A stretch of 32,017 nt of DNA from Rhodothermia bacterium (GCA_030428385.1 JAUIDY010000069.1:1-32017), one strand, 5' to 3'; positions 1 to 9,157 are shown, counted from the first letter of the stretch. Numbers and translations are program-made. Notes: generated by a model from the letters alone, not told the origin.

Positions 1-1
1 G

Positions 2-736
2 TGGCATCAACATCCGGTTCGGTCTAATCAGGGACTGATTCACTTTCTTCAACCCGCCAACGTGGTGCGGGCCTACGCCCACCAGCGATCTAATGAGGCA
101 CTGAGTCACTTCGTTGAGCAGGTGCTTCGAACTGTGCATGCAGATGCCTTTGGCGGATGGTGGGAAATCAACCTGCGCCTGTTACAAGAGCGAACCAAGC
201 TATCCCGGCAACGGCTTCTCCGAGGGCTGAATTTCTTGATGGATCAGCAACTCGTTGAATGGAGGGGGCCCGAAGACGGGATACGGCTGGAATTATTACA
301 GGCTCGTTCGCAGCGGTTGGTGATCGACGACTCCGCCATCCGAAAAGCAAAGCGCCGAGCGGATACGCGGATCCAATCGATGCGTCGGTATGCCCGCTCG
401 GTTTCTTGTCGGAGGCAATTCTTGCTAGGGTATTTCGGGGAGAAACACGCCGGTTCGTGCGGTCAATGTGATATATGTTTGGGACGCCACGCCCCCGTTG
501 TCATGACAACAGCAGATGAGCCCACGATGCGAGAAATCCTTGAAAATATTGATGCCGGTTTACCGCAGGCGCATTGGTTTTTTGAGTCCGCAACATCCCC
601 GTCACGTGTTGAGGTTTTGAAAAGCTGGTTAATCCAGGAAGGATACGTAGCGGCGACAGGTCTGAGTACGGATTCCTTTACCCTTACCGAAAAGGCACAC
701 GTGCTCATGGAGCAGTGGGAGCCTCGGATGAAGTAG
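2..736 (+). CDS. recQ: RecQ-family ATP-dependent DNA helicase, C-terminal part (5' end outside window)
   Basis: The reading frame is open from base 2, so the gene begins upstream of the window; the GTG at 62 is an internal codon, not a start. RecQ helicases unwind DNA 3'-5' in recombination and repair. The visible part lacks the ATPase motifs but has the RecQ zinc-binding signature: a basic stretch ending in RRYA, then CRRQFLLGYFGE, then CGQCDICL. The four cysteines lie in a C-x16-C-x2-C-x2-C pattern (residues 116, 133, 136 and 139 counted from base 62). About 80 residues follow the zinc site and look like a small helical or winged-helix tail rather than a clear HRDC domain. The last 32 bases overlap the convergent DUF4296 gene. 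The family call is firm; the exact paralogue (RecQ or a RecQ-like protein) is not settled. Confidence 0.88.
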   Translation, partial: WHQHPVRSNQGLIHFLQPANVVRAYAHQRSNEALSHFVEQVLRTVHADAFGGWWEINLRLLQERTKLSRQRLLRGLNFLMDQQLVEWRGPEDGIRLELLQARSQRLVIDDSAIRKAKRRADTRIQSMRRYARSVSCRRQFLLGYFGEKHAGSCGQCDICLGRHAPVVMTTADEPTMREILENIDAGLPQAHWFFESATSPSRVEVLKSWLIQEGYVAATGLSTDSFTLTEKAHVLMEQWEPRMK

Positions 737-1076
737 CGTTGGGGACAGACTTAGGATAGTCTCCCAGTTGTGTGCGTTCTGCATTCAGGCGCTCAAGGAC
801 GCGTTCAAAAAGGGCTGCGTATTCCTCTGCATCCAATGCATAATATTCCAGGGCTGCTTCAAAGGAAGCGGGGGTGAGTTGATGGCGTTCCAGGATCGAA
901 TCCCGAATTGAAGGGGGCAGCGGAGGAGAAGCGGCGTGTTGGAGTGCCTCCGCAAGATGGAGTTCGGTAAGGACCTCCACCATTGTGCTGTCAGATACCG
1001 GAGGAGGCTCTGTTAGCAACGGAGAGCACCCGGAGAAAACCAGCAAGACAAAGAATACCAGCAATCGGTGAGGCAT
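705..1076 (-). CDS. DUF4296-type small lipoprotein
   Basis: A 123-residue protein with a hydrophobic N-terminus and a lipobox ending in FSGC (Cys17), so it is predicted to be an exported lipoprotein. The body is helical and acidic, with repeated Leu/Ala/Glu segments (TELHLAEAL, LEYYALDAEEYAALFERVLERL), which matches the DUF4296 family seen in Bacteroidota; its function is unknown. The ATG overlaps the stop codon of the upstream lipoprotein gene by one base (TGATG), pointing to translational coupling and a shared transcript. Its 3' end runs 32 bases into the convergent recQ-type gene. The family assignment is from recollection of the pattern; the lipoprotein nature is seen directly. Confidence 0.75.
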   Translation of the reverse strand: MPHRLLVFFVLLVFSGCSPLLTEPPPVSDSTMVEVLTELHLAEALQHAASPPLPPSIRDSILERHQLTPASFEAALEYYALDAEEYAALFERVLERLNAERTQLGDYPKSVPNATSSEAPTAP

Positions 1077-2191
1077 CAGCGCGAGGCGAGAGAGGTAGAA
1101 ACGTCTTCACGGGTTCGGAAAGTGTGGGCGATCACCTCCATCTGGCGTAAAAATTCGCGTTTTTCGAACCCTGGGGCAAAGACCATCCCATCAACAAAGT
1201 AAACACGCCCACTGTCTTGATCATAAAACGTATAGGTCAGGAAAGGGCCACCGCTACCTGCAACGATGGGACGACCATCGTCCGTGTAGCCATCGATCAT
1301 GATCCAAAGCCCACGTGTTTCAAATGCATAACGTCCGAGAAAACTCACCTGTTTGGTTTCGAGGGGACGTCTGTAATCGATGGCGATCCATCCTCCAAGG
1401 TTGCCTTGCAGATAAATCTGCGCCAGCGAGTCGCGCTGCGCATAGATCCAATCGGGAGTAATGGCAGAAGGGTCTCCGTTTTCGATGTAATGAACGAATA
1501 GGCTTCGCCACGTATCAGGTAAGATGCGACGCAACCAGAAAAAATCAGTGGTATCAGTGGCTACGAGATAATCGTGTTGCGCGTGTACTGCAAAGCCGTG
1601 ATTTTGCAACATCGCCTCTTCCAATTCCCGTTGCCGTCCGCGTTCGAACATTTCGCGGTGCAGGCGTTCCCGCGTTACGACATTAAAAGAATCACGGAGG
1701 GCCATGCCATCGGTGCGGATGGCGTCGGCGAGATGATTGGCATCAGGGGCGGTAACATAAAACACCTGCTGGTTGCGACGCCACACGTTTCGGCGGCCCA
1801 CTATGGCCGACGTTCCGTTACGGATGGCTTGCTTCGCATCGGGAGAAAACACGCTATTAATGAAGCGCCCTTCCTGGGTGGAGTCAGCAAGCGGTGCGAC
1901 AAAAACCAGGTTCTTCTGCTTCTGCAACTCTGCAAACTGGCTTTGTGATCGGATATGGGTGTTTCGGAGGTCAAACGAGGGCTCAGGAGCAGGAAGGGTG
2001 TTGATCGCAGCCATGAGTTGACCCCGCACCGCTTCTCCAATGGGACCGTTCCATTGATTCGTATCCATCACCACGGTCACTCGTCCTTCTTCGCCAATGG
2101 CTTCTGGTCGATGATCTACATCAGAAAGGCAGCCTGAGGCAAGCACTGCCACAAAAAGCAACGGAGCAACAAAACGCGTGAATGAACCCAT
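1076..2191 (-). CDS. DUF4837-type lipoprotein
   Basis: A 371-residue protein beginning with a signal sequence and lipobox LASGC (Cys21). The mature part shows the DUF4837 layout: an early segment VTVVMDTNQWNGPIGEAVR, a stretch NLVFVAPLAD, and a C-terminal part with Trp- and Tyr-rich strands (GLWIMIDGYTDDGRPIVAGSGGPFLTYTFYDQ, described here only as a pattern). The family is typical of Bacteroidota-type genomes and has no established function; an envelope role is inferred from the lipobox. It is the first gene of a two-gene unit with the DUF4296 gene. It starts 71 bases beyond the end of trpA, with a hairpin between them that probably separates it from the trp operon. Confidence 0.8.
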   Translation of the reverse strand: MGSFTRFVAPLLFVAVLASGCLSDVDHRPEAIGEEGRVTVVMDTNQWNGPIGEAVRGQLMAAINTLPAPEPSFDLRNTHIRSQSQFAELQKQKNLVFVAPLADSTQEGRFINSVFSPDAKQAIRNGTSAIVGRRNVWRRNQQVFYVTAPDANHLADAIRTDGMALRDSFNVVTRERLHREMFERGRQRELEEAMLQNHGFAVHAQHDYLVATDTTDFFWLRRILPDTWRSLFVHYIENGDPSAITPDWIYAQRDSLAQIYLQGNLGGWIAIDYRRPLETKQVSFLGRYAFETRGLWIMIDGYTDDGRPIVAGSGGPFLTYTFYDQDSGRVYFVDGMVFAPGFEKREFLRQMEVIAHTFRTREDVSTSLASR

Positions 2192-2228
2192 AGGTTAGTT
2201 ATGGCAAAGGGAAGAAAATCTAAGAGAG

Positions 2229-2264
2229 AAAAAAAGCGGAGGGGATTCCAGGGTTGCGCTTTTT
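2229..2264 (-). terminator. Probable terminator after trpA
   Basis: On the minus strand the trpA stop codon is part of an inverted repeat: bases 2257-2264 (CGCTTTTT on plus) pair with 2231-2238 (AAAAAGCG), an 8-bp stem around an 18-base loop. The minus-strand transcript then runs into seven T (2229-2235, partly within the stem). Only three pairs are G-C, so it may be a weak or leaky terminator. Its position at the end of the nine-gene trp operon supports the call. Confidence 0.5.
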
Positions 2265-3090
2265 AGGAGGGAGAAGGCACAGGGGTTCCATCCTTCAGGG
2301 CATGGACAAAGGCACGTAAAGAAGCCAACCGCTGGTCTTCGGATAAGGTCGGGTCGTCCCATAATGTTTCCACGTGCTGGATAAGTGCTGAGCCTACGAT
2401 AAACCCATCGGTATGTGCCGTCAGACGTTGGGCGTCCACATGGTTTTTTATCCCAAACCCCACGAGCAGAGGGTTCTGTGTCACCAGTTGCTGTGCCCGT
2501 TTCAAATACGCTGCAACGGCATCCACCTGTCCAAGTCCCGTTCCGGTGAGTCCGGTAATGGAGACGGCATAGACAAAACCGCTGGAGGTGGCATCGATGG
2601 TACGCACGCGTTCGTCCGACGTATTAGGGGCGATGAGGAAGACCAGGTCCAACCCTTCTGCATCTGCAGCTTCCACGAGGAGGTGGCTTTCTTCTGGTGG
2701 TAGGTCGGGTAAAATCAGGCCATCTACCCCACTAGAGCGCGCCGCCTTGCAAAAGTTGCTCACCCCGTATCGGTGTACAGGGTTGATATAGCCCATCAGC
2801 AGCAAAGGGGTATCACTATGCGCGCGAAACGACTCGACCGTTCGGAACGCGTCATCCATCGTGACGCCATGACGCAGGGCACGTTCACTGGATCGCTGAA
2901 TGGGTAATCCCTCAGCCAATGGGTCGCTAAAGGGCATCCCCAATTCAATAAAGTCAGCCCCCGCTTCATCGATGGCTTTTAAGATGCGACCGGTGGCATC
3001 TGGGTGGGGGAAGCCATTGGTGAGAAAAAGGCCCATGGCCTTTTCGCTATTCTGACGAAGCGTGTGAAAGGTTGAGCGCAATCGGGACAT
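2263..3090 (-). CDS. trpA: Tryptophan synthase alpha chain
   Basis: This subunit cleaves indole-3-glycerol phosphate to indole and glyceraldehyde-3-phosphate and passes indole to TrpB. The 275-residue TIM barrel has the family hallmarks: [11 protein letters not shown] near the N-terminus, the catalytic Glu in [26 protein letters not shown] with the catalytic Asp, and VGFGIKN near the phosphate-binding end. I chose the ATG at 3090 (MSRLRSTF), which gives the usual family length. The frame stays open upstream into trpB, but those residues do not resemble TrpA. It starts 28 bases after the trpB stop and is the last gene of the operon, followed by a hairpin. Confidence 0.96.
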   Translation of the reverse strand: MSRLRSTFHTLRQNSEKAMGLFLTNGFPHPDATGRILKAIDEAGADFIELGMPFSDPLAEGLPIQRSSERALRHGVTMDDAFRTVESFRAHSDTPLLLMGYINPVHRYGVSNFCKAARSSGVDGLILPDLPPEESHLLVEAADAEGLDLVFLIAPNTSDERVRTIDATSSGFVYAVSITGLTGTGLGQVDAVAAYLKRAQQLVTQNPLLVGFGIKNHVDAQRLTAHTDGFIVGSALIQHVETLWDDPTLSEDQRLASLRAFVHALKDGTPVPSPS

Positions 3091-3118
3091 GAGAATAGAA
3101 CGTGAGAAGCGTTGATGT

Positions 3119-4324
3119 CTACAGGGCAGCTGAAATAGTGGCCATATCTTTGTCGCCCCGTCCGGAGCAGTTGACGACAACAAGTGCCTCTGGAGAAAGG
3201 ATGGGAATCAGTCGAGGCAAGAGGGCAATGGCATGGGCAGTTTCGAGAGCAGGGATAATGCCTTCGGTGCGCGAAAGAAGCTTTACGGCTTCCAACGCCT
3301 CGTCGTCGGTGGCGGTGTGGTAGGTCACACGCTGTGTATCTTTCAGGAATGCGTGCTCAGGACCCACCCCAGGGTAGTCCAACCCGGCCGAAATCGAATG
3401 GGCGAGTTGCACCTGACCCTGGTCGTCGTGCAACAGATAGCTCATCGCGCCATGTAAAACACCAGGAGATCCGCATGTCAGGGTTGCTGCGTGCCGTCCT
3501 TGCAATCCTTCCCCCGAGGCTTCAACGCCATGTAATGCGACATCCGGGTCATTCAAGTATGGATAAAACAACCCCATTGCGTTGCTTCCGCCGCCTACAC
3601 AGGCAATGGCCGCATCGGGCAATTCACGCCCTTCGGCTCGTAACAATTGGGCCCGTGTTTCTTCGCCAATCACCCGGTGAAAATCTCGGACCATCATGGG
3701 GTAAGGGTGTGGCCCTACCACTGAGCCAATGATGTAAAAGGTATCGTTGACATTGGTCACCCAGTCACGGATGGCTTCGTTGGTGGCGTCTTTGAGGGTT
3801 TGGCTGCCGCTGGTGGCGGGCCGTACTTCGGCGCCAAGCAGTTCCATGCGTTGAACATTCAGGGCCTGGCGTTCCATATCCTCGGCGCCCATATACACCA
3901 CACATTGGACCCCAAATTTAGCACAAACGGTGGCGGTAGCCACGCCATGCTGCCCCGCTCCGGTTTCGGCGATAATGCGTTTTTTGCCCATCCGCAGGGC
4001 TAGCAGAATCTGGCCGATGGTATTGTTGATCTTGTGGGCACCTGTGTGACAAAGGTCTTCTCGTTTCAGGTAAATCTTCGCGCCACCTAACGCTTCGGTG
4101 AGGCGGTTGGCGAATGTCAACGGGGTTGGGCGGCCCACATAATGGCGGAGAAGAGAATGATAGTCGTCTCGAAAGGAGGGATCTGCCCAGGCGGTGGCAA
4201 ATGCTAATTTGAGTTCTTCCAGTGCAGGAATCAAGATTTCAGGCACAAACGTGCCTCCATGCATCCCAAAATGCCCCGTTGCATCAGGGGCGGCATAAGG
4301 GGGGGCAGCCGTCAAAGTGGACAT
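3119..4324 (-). CDS. trpB: Tryptophan synthase beta chain
   Basis: This PLP enzyme joins indole and serine to make tryptophan, working in an alpha2-beta2 complex with TrpA. The 401-residue protein contains [11 protein letters not shown], the PLP-lysine motif HTGAHKINN (Lys98 from the chosen start), [12 protein letters not shown], the phosphate-binding [10 protein letters not shown] and the C-terminal SGRGDKD. It therefore belongs to the standard TrpB1 type rather than TrpB2. The ATG at 4324 leaves a 10-base gap after trpF. An earlier in-frame start would overlap trpF and add residues without TrpB similarity, so I rejected it. Confidence 0.97.
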   Translation of the reverse strand: MSTLTAAPPYAAPDATGHFGMHGGTFVPEILIPALEELKLAFATAWADPSFRDDYHSLLRHYVGRPTPLTFANRLTEALGGAKIYLKREDLCHTGAHKINNTIGQILLALRMGKKRIIAETGAGQHGVATATVCAKFGVQCVVYMGAEDMERQALNVQRMELLGAEVRPATSGSQTLKDATNEAIRDWVTNVNDTFYIIGSVVGPHPYPMMVRDFHRVIGEETRAQLLRAEGRELPDAAIACVGGGSNAMGLFYPYLNDPDVALHGVEASGEGLQGRHAATLTCGSPGVLHGAMSYLLHDDQGQVQLAHSISAGLDYPGVGPEHAFLKDTQRVTYHTATDDEALEAVKLLSRTEGIIPALETAHAIALLPRLIPILSPEALVVVNCSGRGDKDMATISAAL

Positions 4325-4334
4325 AAGCGTAGAG

Positions 4335-4994
4335 TTAGGACGAAGCGTTGGGGGGAGTGTCATGACGGAGGGACTGGACCACGTCAAAAAAAGCGGCGAG
4401 TTTGTCGAAGTCTTTAACGCCAGGGGCCGATTCCACGCTGCTCGAAAGATCGATTCCGTGGGGACGCATGGTATGAACGGCCTCTGCTACATTATGGGCG
4501 CCGATCCCGCCTGCAAGCAGGATAGGGTAGTCTTCACTCAAGTCGCGCACGAGCCGCCAGTTAAACGACTCGCCGGTTCCGCCCCATACATTGCTTTTGT
4601 GGGTATCAAGAAGAAAATAATCAGCCACATCGCGATAGCGTTCCAAAAGTGGACGCAGCTGATCGGAAGAAGCATCATGGACCACAGGAATTGCTTTGAT
4701 CACCGACTTCTCGATAGCTGCGCAAGTCTCTGGAGATTCGGTACCGTGTAGTTGTACCCAGGTAAATCCTGCCACGTCAGTTATCCGGTTCACCGTGGCG
4801 GCATCTTCATTCACAAAAACGCCCACTGGCTCCGGACCATACAGCCATCCAATGATTTCCCGAGCGTTTGCAGGCGTGATGTAACGTGGACTGCCCTCGT
4901 ATTGAATGAATCCGAGAAAGTCAGCACCAGCCCCCGCACAAAAACGGGCGTCTTCAAGCCGGGTGATGCCACATATTTTGACTTTCAGTTCCAT
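4335..4994 (-). CDS. trpF: Phosphoribosylanthranilate isomerase
   Basis: Converts N-(5-phosphoribosyl)anthranilate to the carboxyphenylamino-deoxyribulose phosphate used by TrpC. The 219-residue barrel starts with [13 protein letters not shown], whose Cys is the catalytic base of the family. It continues with [20 protein letters not shown] (catalytic Asp equivalent nearby in FLLDTH), [11 protein letters not shown] and the phosphate-binding [16 protein letters not shown]. It is a stand-alone TrpF, not fused to TrpC as in enterobacteria. Only three bases separate it from the trpC stop, so the two are very probably translated from one message. Confidence 0.96.
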   Translation of the reverse strand: MELKVKICGITRLEDARFCAGAGADFLGFIQYEGSPRYITPANAREIIGWLYGPEPVGVFVNEDAATVNRITDVAGFTWVQLHGTESPETCAAIEKSVIKAIPVVHDASSDQLRPLLERYRDVADYFLLDTHKSNVWGGTGESFNWRLVRDLSEDYPILLAGGIGAHNVAEAVHTMRPHGIDLSSSVESAPGVKDFDKLAAFFDVVQSLRHDTPPNASS

Positions 4995-4997
4995 CGT

Positions 4998-5807
4998 TTA
5001 TCCTACCGGGACAGCTTCAAGGAGGTCAGCAGTTTCTTGTTGCAATTGGGCCAGGGCCTCGCCTGGGTGTTCAGCACGCATCAACGTTTCGCCGATTAAA
5101 ACAGCATCCACCCCATGACGGCGTACATGCGCCAGTTCGGAGGCGGTACGCAACCCACTTTCGGCTACTTTCACCATCGAATCAGGTACCTGCGCAAAGA
5201 CATTGACGGAATGGTCGATGTTGACCTCAAAGGTGTGCAGGTTTCGATTGTTTACGCCAAGGATTTTCACCTGATCGAAATCAAGGCGATCCAGTTCGGC
5301 CTCGTCATACACTTCCACGAGGCAAGAGAGCCCCAATTCGTCGGCAGCCTGGTGTAGGTCGTAGAGGTGATAGGTATCGAGCGAGGTGGCGATGAGTAAG
5401 ACCGCATCGGCGCCATACGCCCGCGCTTCGAAAAGCTGGTACACATCAAGGATGAAGTCCTTGCGCAAGAGGGGAAGGTCCACCGTTTGACGAGCCAGCG
5501 CGAGGTTGTCGAGGCTACCCTGGAAATACTGCGGTTCGGTTAGAACTGAAAGGGCGGCGGCACCGCCAGACTTATACGCGTGCGCAATCTCAGCGACATG
5601 AAACGGTTCGCGGATGATGCCTTGGGACGGAGAAGCCTTTTTGATCTCCGCAATTATTCCAAGTGTGTCGTTGCGCAGGACCTTGTGCAGGGGAAGCGTA
5701 GGGCCGTTGAAGTAGGGCTGGTCCTCCAGGTCACGAAGGGTGATGTCACGTTTGCGGCGGGCAACGAGGGCGCGGGTGTCGGTGTTGATTTGGTCAAGGA
5801 TGGTCAT
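4998..5807 (-). CDS. trpC: Indole-3-glycerol phosphate synthase
   Basis: Closes the indole ring to give indole-3-glycerol phosphate, the TrpA substrate. The 269-residue barrel shows IIAEIKKASPSQGII with the catalytic Lys, ALSVLTEPQYFQGSLDNL, LLRKDFILDVYQ, GADAVLLIA, ILGVNNRNLHTFEV and VAESGL. I chose the ATG at 5807 (MTILDQINTD), which fits the family N-terminus. An open extension to 5912 is hydrophobic and unlike TrpC. The 140 bases between trpD and this start are the longest gap in the distal operon; I see no gene or clear hairpin there. Confidence 0.96.
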   Translation of the reverse strand: MTILDQINTDTRALVARRKRDITLRDLEDQPYFNGPTLPLHKVLRNDTLGIIAEIKKASPSQGIIREPFHVAEIAHAYKSGGAAALSVLTEPQYFQGSLDNLALARQTVDLPLLRKDFILDVYQLFEARAYGADAVLLIATSLDTYHLYDLHQAADELGLSCLVEVYDEAELDRLDFDQVKILGVNNRNLHTFEVNIDHSVNVFAQVPDSMVKVAESGLRTASELAHVRRHGVDAVLIGETLMRAEHPGEALAQLQQETADLLEAVPVG

Positions 5808-5947
5808 AAAACGAAGCGGGTTATCGTGGCAAAAAAGGATGAACGACGGGAAAAGCGAGCGAATCAATGCGATATCGCTCGTCCATAAATCGTTCGTCGT
5901 AAGCCACGACACGCCAGAACATGGGAGTCTCCGTTAGAGAAATAGGG

Positions 5948-6985
5948 TTACGCCGCTTCGGCAAAGGCCGTGGAGGCAGCGGCAAGGGAATGTAACTTGT
6001 CCAGCGCTGCTCCCGAGTCGATGCTTTGGGCGGCAGCGTGCAAGCACCCTTCGAGGGTGTTAAAGCGTCCACTGGTGTGGAGGGCATAGGCGGCGTTTAA
6101 CACGACAATGTCCCGGTGCGGGCCCTTTTCTCCCTGGAGGACCTTGCGGACAAGGCCTACATTTTCTTCGAGCGTTCCGCCCTGCAACTGATCGAGCGAA
6201 GCCAATGCAAAACCGTGTTTTTCAGGAGTAATCGAAATCCGCATGGGGCCGGACGTAGGAAAATGGGTTGCGTCATATTCAAACCCATCCGTCGGTACGG
6301 CGAGGGAGATTTCGTCAAGCCCATCTCGTGCGTGCAGGGTGATGACGTGCACAGCGTCCAGACGGGCGAGAATGGCCGCCATCCGTTCCGCTACGTCCTC
6401 AGAGAATGCGCCAACCAGTTGTCGGCGAACGCCTGCCGGGTTGCATAGCGGCCCGAGCACGTTAAAGAAGGTGCGCACCCCCAACGCCCGACGCACAGGC
6501 ATCACGAATTTCATGGCGGGGTGGAAAAAGGGTGCAAAAATGAAGGCCATGCCCACCTCGCGCAGGCAATGCTCCACCCCTTCTTTCTTCAGGGAAATGT
6601 TTACGCCTAATGCTTCGAGTACATCTGCGGAGCCACATTTCGATGAAACAGATCGGTTGCCGTGTTTCGCTACCGTGACGCCTGCGCCAGCGCACACAAA
6701 GGACGCCGTGGTGGAAATGTTAAACGTCCCGCTGCTGTCTCCTCCCGTGCCACACAGGTCGATAGCGTGAGGGTCTTCGCACGTTACCGAGACGGCATAC
6801 TCACGCATCACGCGGGTGAAGCCCACCAATTCATCCAACGTTTCGCCTCGGGCACGGAGCCCCATCAAGAATGCAGCAAGAGGGACGTCCCCGACATCTC
6901 CACGCAGAATTAAGTGCATGGCTGCTTCGGCCTGTTGCTGAGACAGAGTACCGCCCTGAGAGAGGATTTGGAGATAGGGTTTCAT
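5948..6985 (-). CDS. trpD: Anthranilate phosphoribosyltransferase
   Basis: Transfers phosphoribosyl from PRPP to anthranilate. The 345-residue protein has the PRPP/Mg signature DLCGTGGDSSGTFNIST (GTGGD at residues 79-83), then VAKHGNRSVSSKCGSADVLEALG and RRALGVRTFFNVLGPLCNP, all in family order. It is separate from the amidotransferase TrpG, which lies just upstream with a 20-base gap. Start ATG at 6985 gives MKPYLQILSQGG, the normal N-terminus. It supplies the substrate for TrpF two genes downstream. Confidence 0.97.
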   Translation of the reverse strand: MKPYLQILSQGGTLSQQQAEAAMHLILRGDVGDVPLAAFLMGLRARGETLDELVGFTRVMREYAVSVTCEDPHAIDLCGTGGDSSGTFNISTTASFVCAGAGVTVAKHGNRSVSSKCGSADVLEALGVNISLKKEGVEHCLREVGMAFIFAPFFHPAMKFVMPVRRALGVRTFFNVLGPLCNPAGVRRQLVGAFSEDVAERMAAILARLDAVHVITLHARDGLDEISLAVPTDGFEYDATHFPTSGPMRISITPEKHGFALASLDQLQGGTLEENVGLVRKVLQGEKGPHRDIVVLNAAYALHTSGRFNTLEGCLHAAAQSIDSGAALDKLHSLAAASTAFAEAA

Positions 6986-7005
6986 AAAATGGGGGACGAA
7001 TCAGA

Positions 7006-7596
7006 TTACACGGTAAGCGTGTGGAACGCTTCGACACGTTTCAGCCAGTTGGCAATCAGCTTGGGACCTTCGGTGGTGAGCACACTTTCCGGGTGAAACT
7101 GCATCCCTTCGATGGGGAAGGAGTGGTGGCGAAAGCCCATGATCACACCGTCGGAAGTCTCAGCAGAGACGTCCAGTACGTTGGGAAGGGTGGCGCGGTC
7201 AACAACAAGCGAATGGTAGCGCGTCGCTACAAATTCCTGTGCCACACCTTCGAAGATGGTTTTGCCATCATGCTTGACGAGGCTCGTTTTGCCGTGCATG
7301 AGCGAAGGTGCATAGGTGACCACCCCGCCAAACACCTGCCCGATGGCTTGGTGGCCGAGGCAGATGCCAAGAATGGGTGTGTTTTCGCCCATCGCATGAA
7401 TTAACGCTTCCGTGATACCCGCATCTTCAGGACGGCCCGGACCAGGTGAGATCAAGATGCCGGAGGGTGCCATGTCTTGCACCTGTGCCACCGTCAGCAC
7501 ATCATTGCGGACCACCTTTAGTTCATCCGTATGTCGCCCAACGAGGTGGACCAGGTTGTAAGTGAACGAGTCGTAATTATCGATAACCAGAATCAT
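7006..7596 (-). CDS. trpG: Anthranilate synthase glutamine amidotransferase subunit
   Basis: Releases ammonia from glutamine for TrpE. The 196-residue class I amidotransferase shows MILVIDNYDSFTYNLVH, ILISPGPGRPEDAG, the nucleophile loop GICLGHQAIG (Cys79) and the His-Glu pair in MQFHPES. The ATG at 7596 matches the family start; an in-frame TTG at 7614 would overlap the trpS stop but adds only six atypical residues. A purine-rich AGGG lies a few bases upstream of the chosen start. Some lineages use one such subunit for both anthranilate and aminodeoxychorismate synthesis (pabA); its place here argues mainly for tryptophan. Confidence 0.95.
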   Translation of the reverse strand: MILVIDNYDSFTYNLVHLVGRHTDELKVVRNDVLTVAQVQDMAPSGILISPGPGRPEDAGITEALIHAMGENTPILGICLGHQAIGQVFGGVVTYAPSLMHGKTSLVKHDGKTIFEGVAQEFVATRYHSLVVDRATLPNVLDVSAETSDGVIMGFRHHSFPIEGMQFHPESVLTTEGPKLIANWLKRVEAFHTLTV

Positions 7597-7610
7597 CTCA
7601 AGCACCCTGT

Positions 7611-8648
7611 TCAATACGTGGTAAGCAAACCGGTGACTTCCCGTACACGCTCCATAAATTGCTGGGCCTGCGCACGGCCATTTTCCCCACCCTCACGGAG
7701 TATGTCGAGGATGTAATCGGGGCGGGCCATCAGGTCGTGGTACCGTTCGCGGGCGTCTCCGAAGTAGGTGTTGATCATCCCTAGGAGGGCCTTCTTGGCA
7801 TGCCCGTAGCCATAGCCACCTGCCCGGTATGCGGCAGCGATTTCCTCCTGTTTGGCTTTGTCGGCAAAAAGTGTGATCAGGGCGAAGACGTTATCTTCGT
7901 CCGGGTCTTTCGGAGCCTCCAGCGGGGTTGAATCGGTGACAATACTCATCACCTTTTTCTTTAGGGCCTTGCCTTCGTCAAAGAGCCCAATGGTGTTGCC
8001 ATAACTCTTCGACATCTTCTTGCCATCAAGGCCGGGAACGATAGCGACGTTGTCGAGGATGTACGGCTCAGGGATGGGAAAGAGTGGGTCGTCTTCGGGG
8101 CAGAAGGTGTGGTTAAACCGCTGCGCGATATCCCGGGTCATTTCAATGTGCTGGCGCTGGTCGGCACCTACCGGCACCAGCGAGCCGCCATAGATAAGGA
8201 TGTCGGCAGCCTGCAACACCGGATAATTCAAGAGGCCCGCGTTAGGCGTAAGCCCCCGGTCGATTTTTTCTTTGTACGAAACCCCCAGTTCCAGCCGCGA
8301 TACGGGCACCAGGTTGTAGAAAATCCAGGCCAGCTCAGTCACTTCCGGCACATCACTCTGCAAAAACAGGTGGGCCTTGCTTGGGTCGAAGCCAAGGGCG
8401 AGATACGCAGCGGCTACGTGCAAGGTGTTTTGCCGCAGCGCCTCACGGTCGTGCAGGGTCGTCAGGGCGTGGTAGTTGACGATGAAATAATACGCCGGGT
8501 GCTGGGAGTGCAGCGCCAGATGCTGCCGAATCGCCCCGAAGTAGTTGCCGATATGCAACTCGCCGGAGGGCTGCACGCCCGAGACCACCGTGGTAGTGGC
8601 GGCGGATTCGGGAGTGGGTGATTCAAGCGTAGTGGCCAAGGTAGACAT
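7611..8648 (-). CDS. trpS: Tryptophanyl-tRNA synthetase
   Basis: Charges tRNA-Trp with tryptophan. The 345-residue class I synthetase has VSGVQPSGELHIGNYFGA (HIGH-type motif HIGN at residues 32-35), QSDVPEVTELAWI, NYPVLQAADIL, PVGADQRQHIEMTRDIA and the second signature KMSKS at 211-215. Length and motif spacing are normal. It sits between trpE (with one gene between) and trpG, inside the biosynthetic operon. It should therefore be under the same attenuator, which senses charged tRNA-Trp, the product of this enzyme. Confidence 0.96.
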   Translation of the reverse strand: MSTLATTLESPTPESAATTTVVSGVQPSGELHIGNYFGAIRQHLALHSQHPAYYFIVNYHALTTLHDREALRQNTLHVAAAYLALGFDPSKAHLFLQSDVPEVTELAWIFYNLVPVSRLELGVSYKEKIDRGLTPNAGLLNYPVLQAADILIYGGSLVPVGADQRQHIEMTRDIAQRFNHTFCPEDDPLFPIPEPYILDNVAIVPGLDGKKMSKSYGNTIGLFDEGKALKKKVMSIVTDSTPLEAPKDPDEDNVFALITLFADKAKQEEIAAAYRAGGYGYGHAKKALLGMINTYFGDARERYHDLMARPDYILDILREGGENGRAQAQQFMERVREVTGLLTTY

Positions 8649-8671
8649 AACAAGAAAAGCTGATCAGGTAC

Positions 8672-9157
8672 TTATTGTGCGGCTTCGCGGGGGCGATGGC
8701 GCCGTTTGGTTTGTTCGCGAAGAACTCCCAGTCGGGCTTCGCTGTTGGCGAGCACGTTGTTGATGATGGCTTCCGTCCGCAACTGGTGCGGCTGTGAAAG
8801 CTCCGCCTTCACCTCGTCATGAAACGCCCGTTCGCGGTCGAGCAGTTCGAACAGCATCGCGTCGTTGCTTGCATCAAGCGCATAATCGGTGGGATTCAAC
8901 GAAACCCCATTAAACGCGATGCCGCCGCAACTCAACACCGTTTCAGAAAGCTTGCCCACATCCATGCGGGCGGTCCGTTGCTGTTGCTTCAGCGCTGTGA
9001 CCACGTTGTCATCGGACAAATGGTTGATGGCGAAGCGGTACGCAAGGTTGAGCTTCAGGTGCGCCTCGATGATGGGGTTCAGGCGCGCAACGGTTTCCTT
9101 GCGTGACATCGAAGTGCCGATGCCGCCTTTCTGGAAGATGAGCCGCTTGATGGACAT
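8672..9157 (-). CDS. Unknown all-helical protein between trpE and trpS
   Basis: A 161-residue protein I do not recognise with certainty. It appears almost wholly helical, without signal peptide or membrane segment. Four amphipathic helices seem present: around VARLNPIIEAHLKLNLAYRFAI, NVVTALKQQQRTARMDVGKLSETV, FELLDRERAFHDEVKAEL and the C-terminal AIINNVLANSEARLGVL. The ERAFHDE segment and the break at VLSCGGIAFNG recall ferritin-like four-helix bundles such as DUF2383, but key metal ligands are not clearly conserved, so this is only a suggestion. Start ATG at 9157; a second ATG at 9109 is possible. It is on the same strand as trpE (121-base gap) and trpS (23-base gap), so it is probably co-transcribed. 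Confidence 0.7.
   Translation of the reverse strand: MSIKRLIFQKGGIGTSMSRKETVARLNPIIEAHLKLNLAYRFAINHLSDDNVVTALKQQQRTARMDVGKLSETVLSCGGIAFNGVSLNPTDYALDASNDAMLFELLDRERAFHDEVKAELSQPHQLRTEAIINNVLANSEARLGVLREQTKRRHRPREAAQ

Noticed and set aside
3091-3183. Longer trpA start overlapping the end of trpB.
   Set aside because: The extra 31 residues come from the trpB end in another frame and do not resemble TrpA.
5808-5912. N-terminal extension of trpC by 35 residues.
   Set aside because: The added residues are hydrophobic and unlike any TrpC N-terminus; the ATG at 5807 gives the normal protein.
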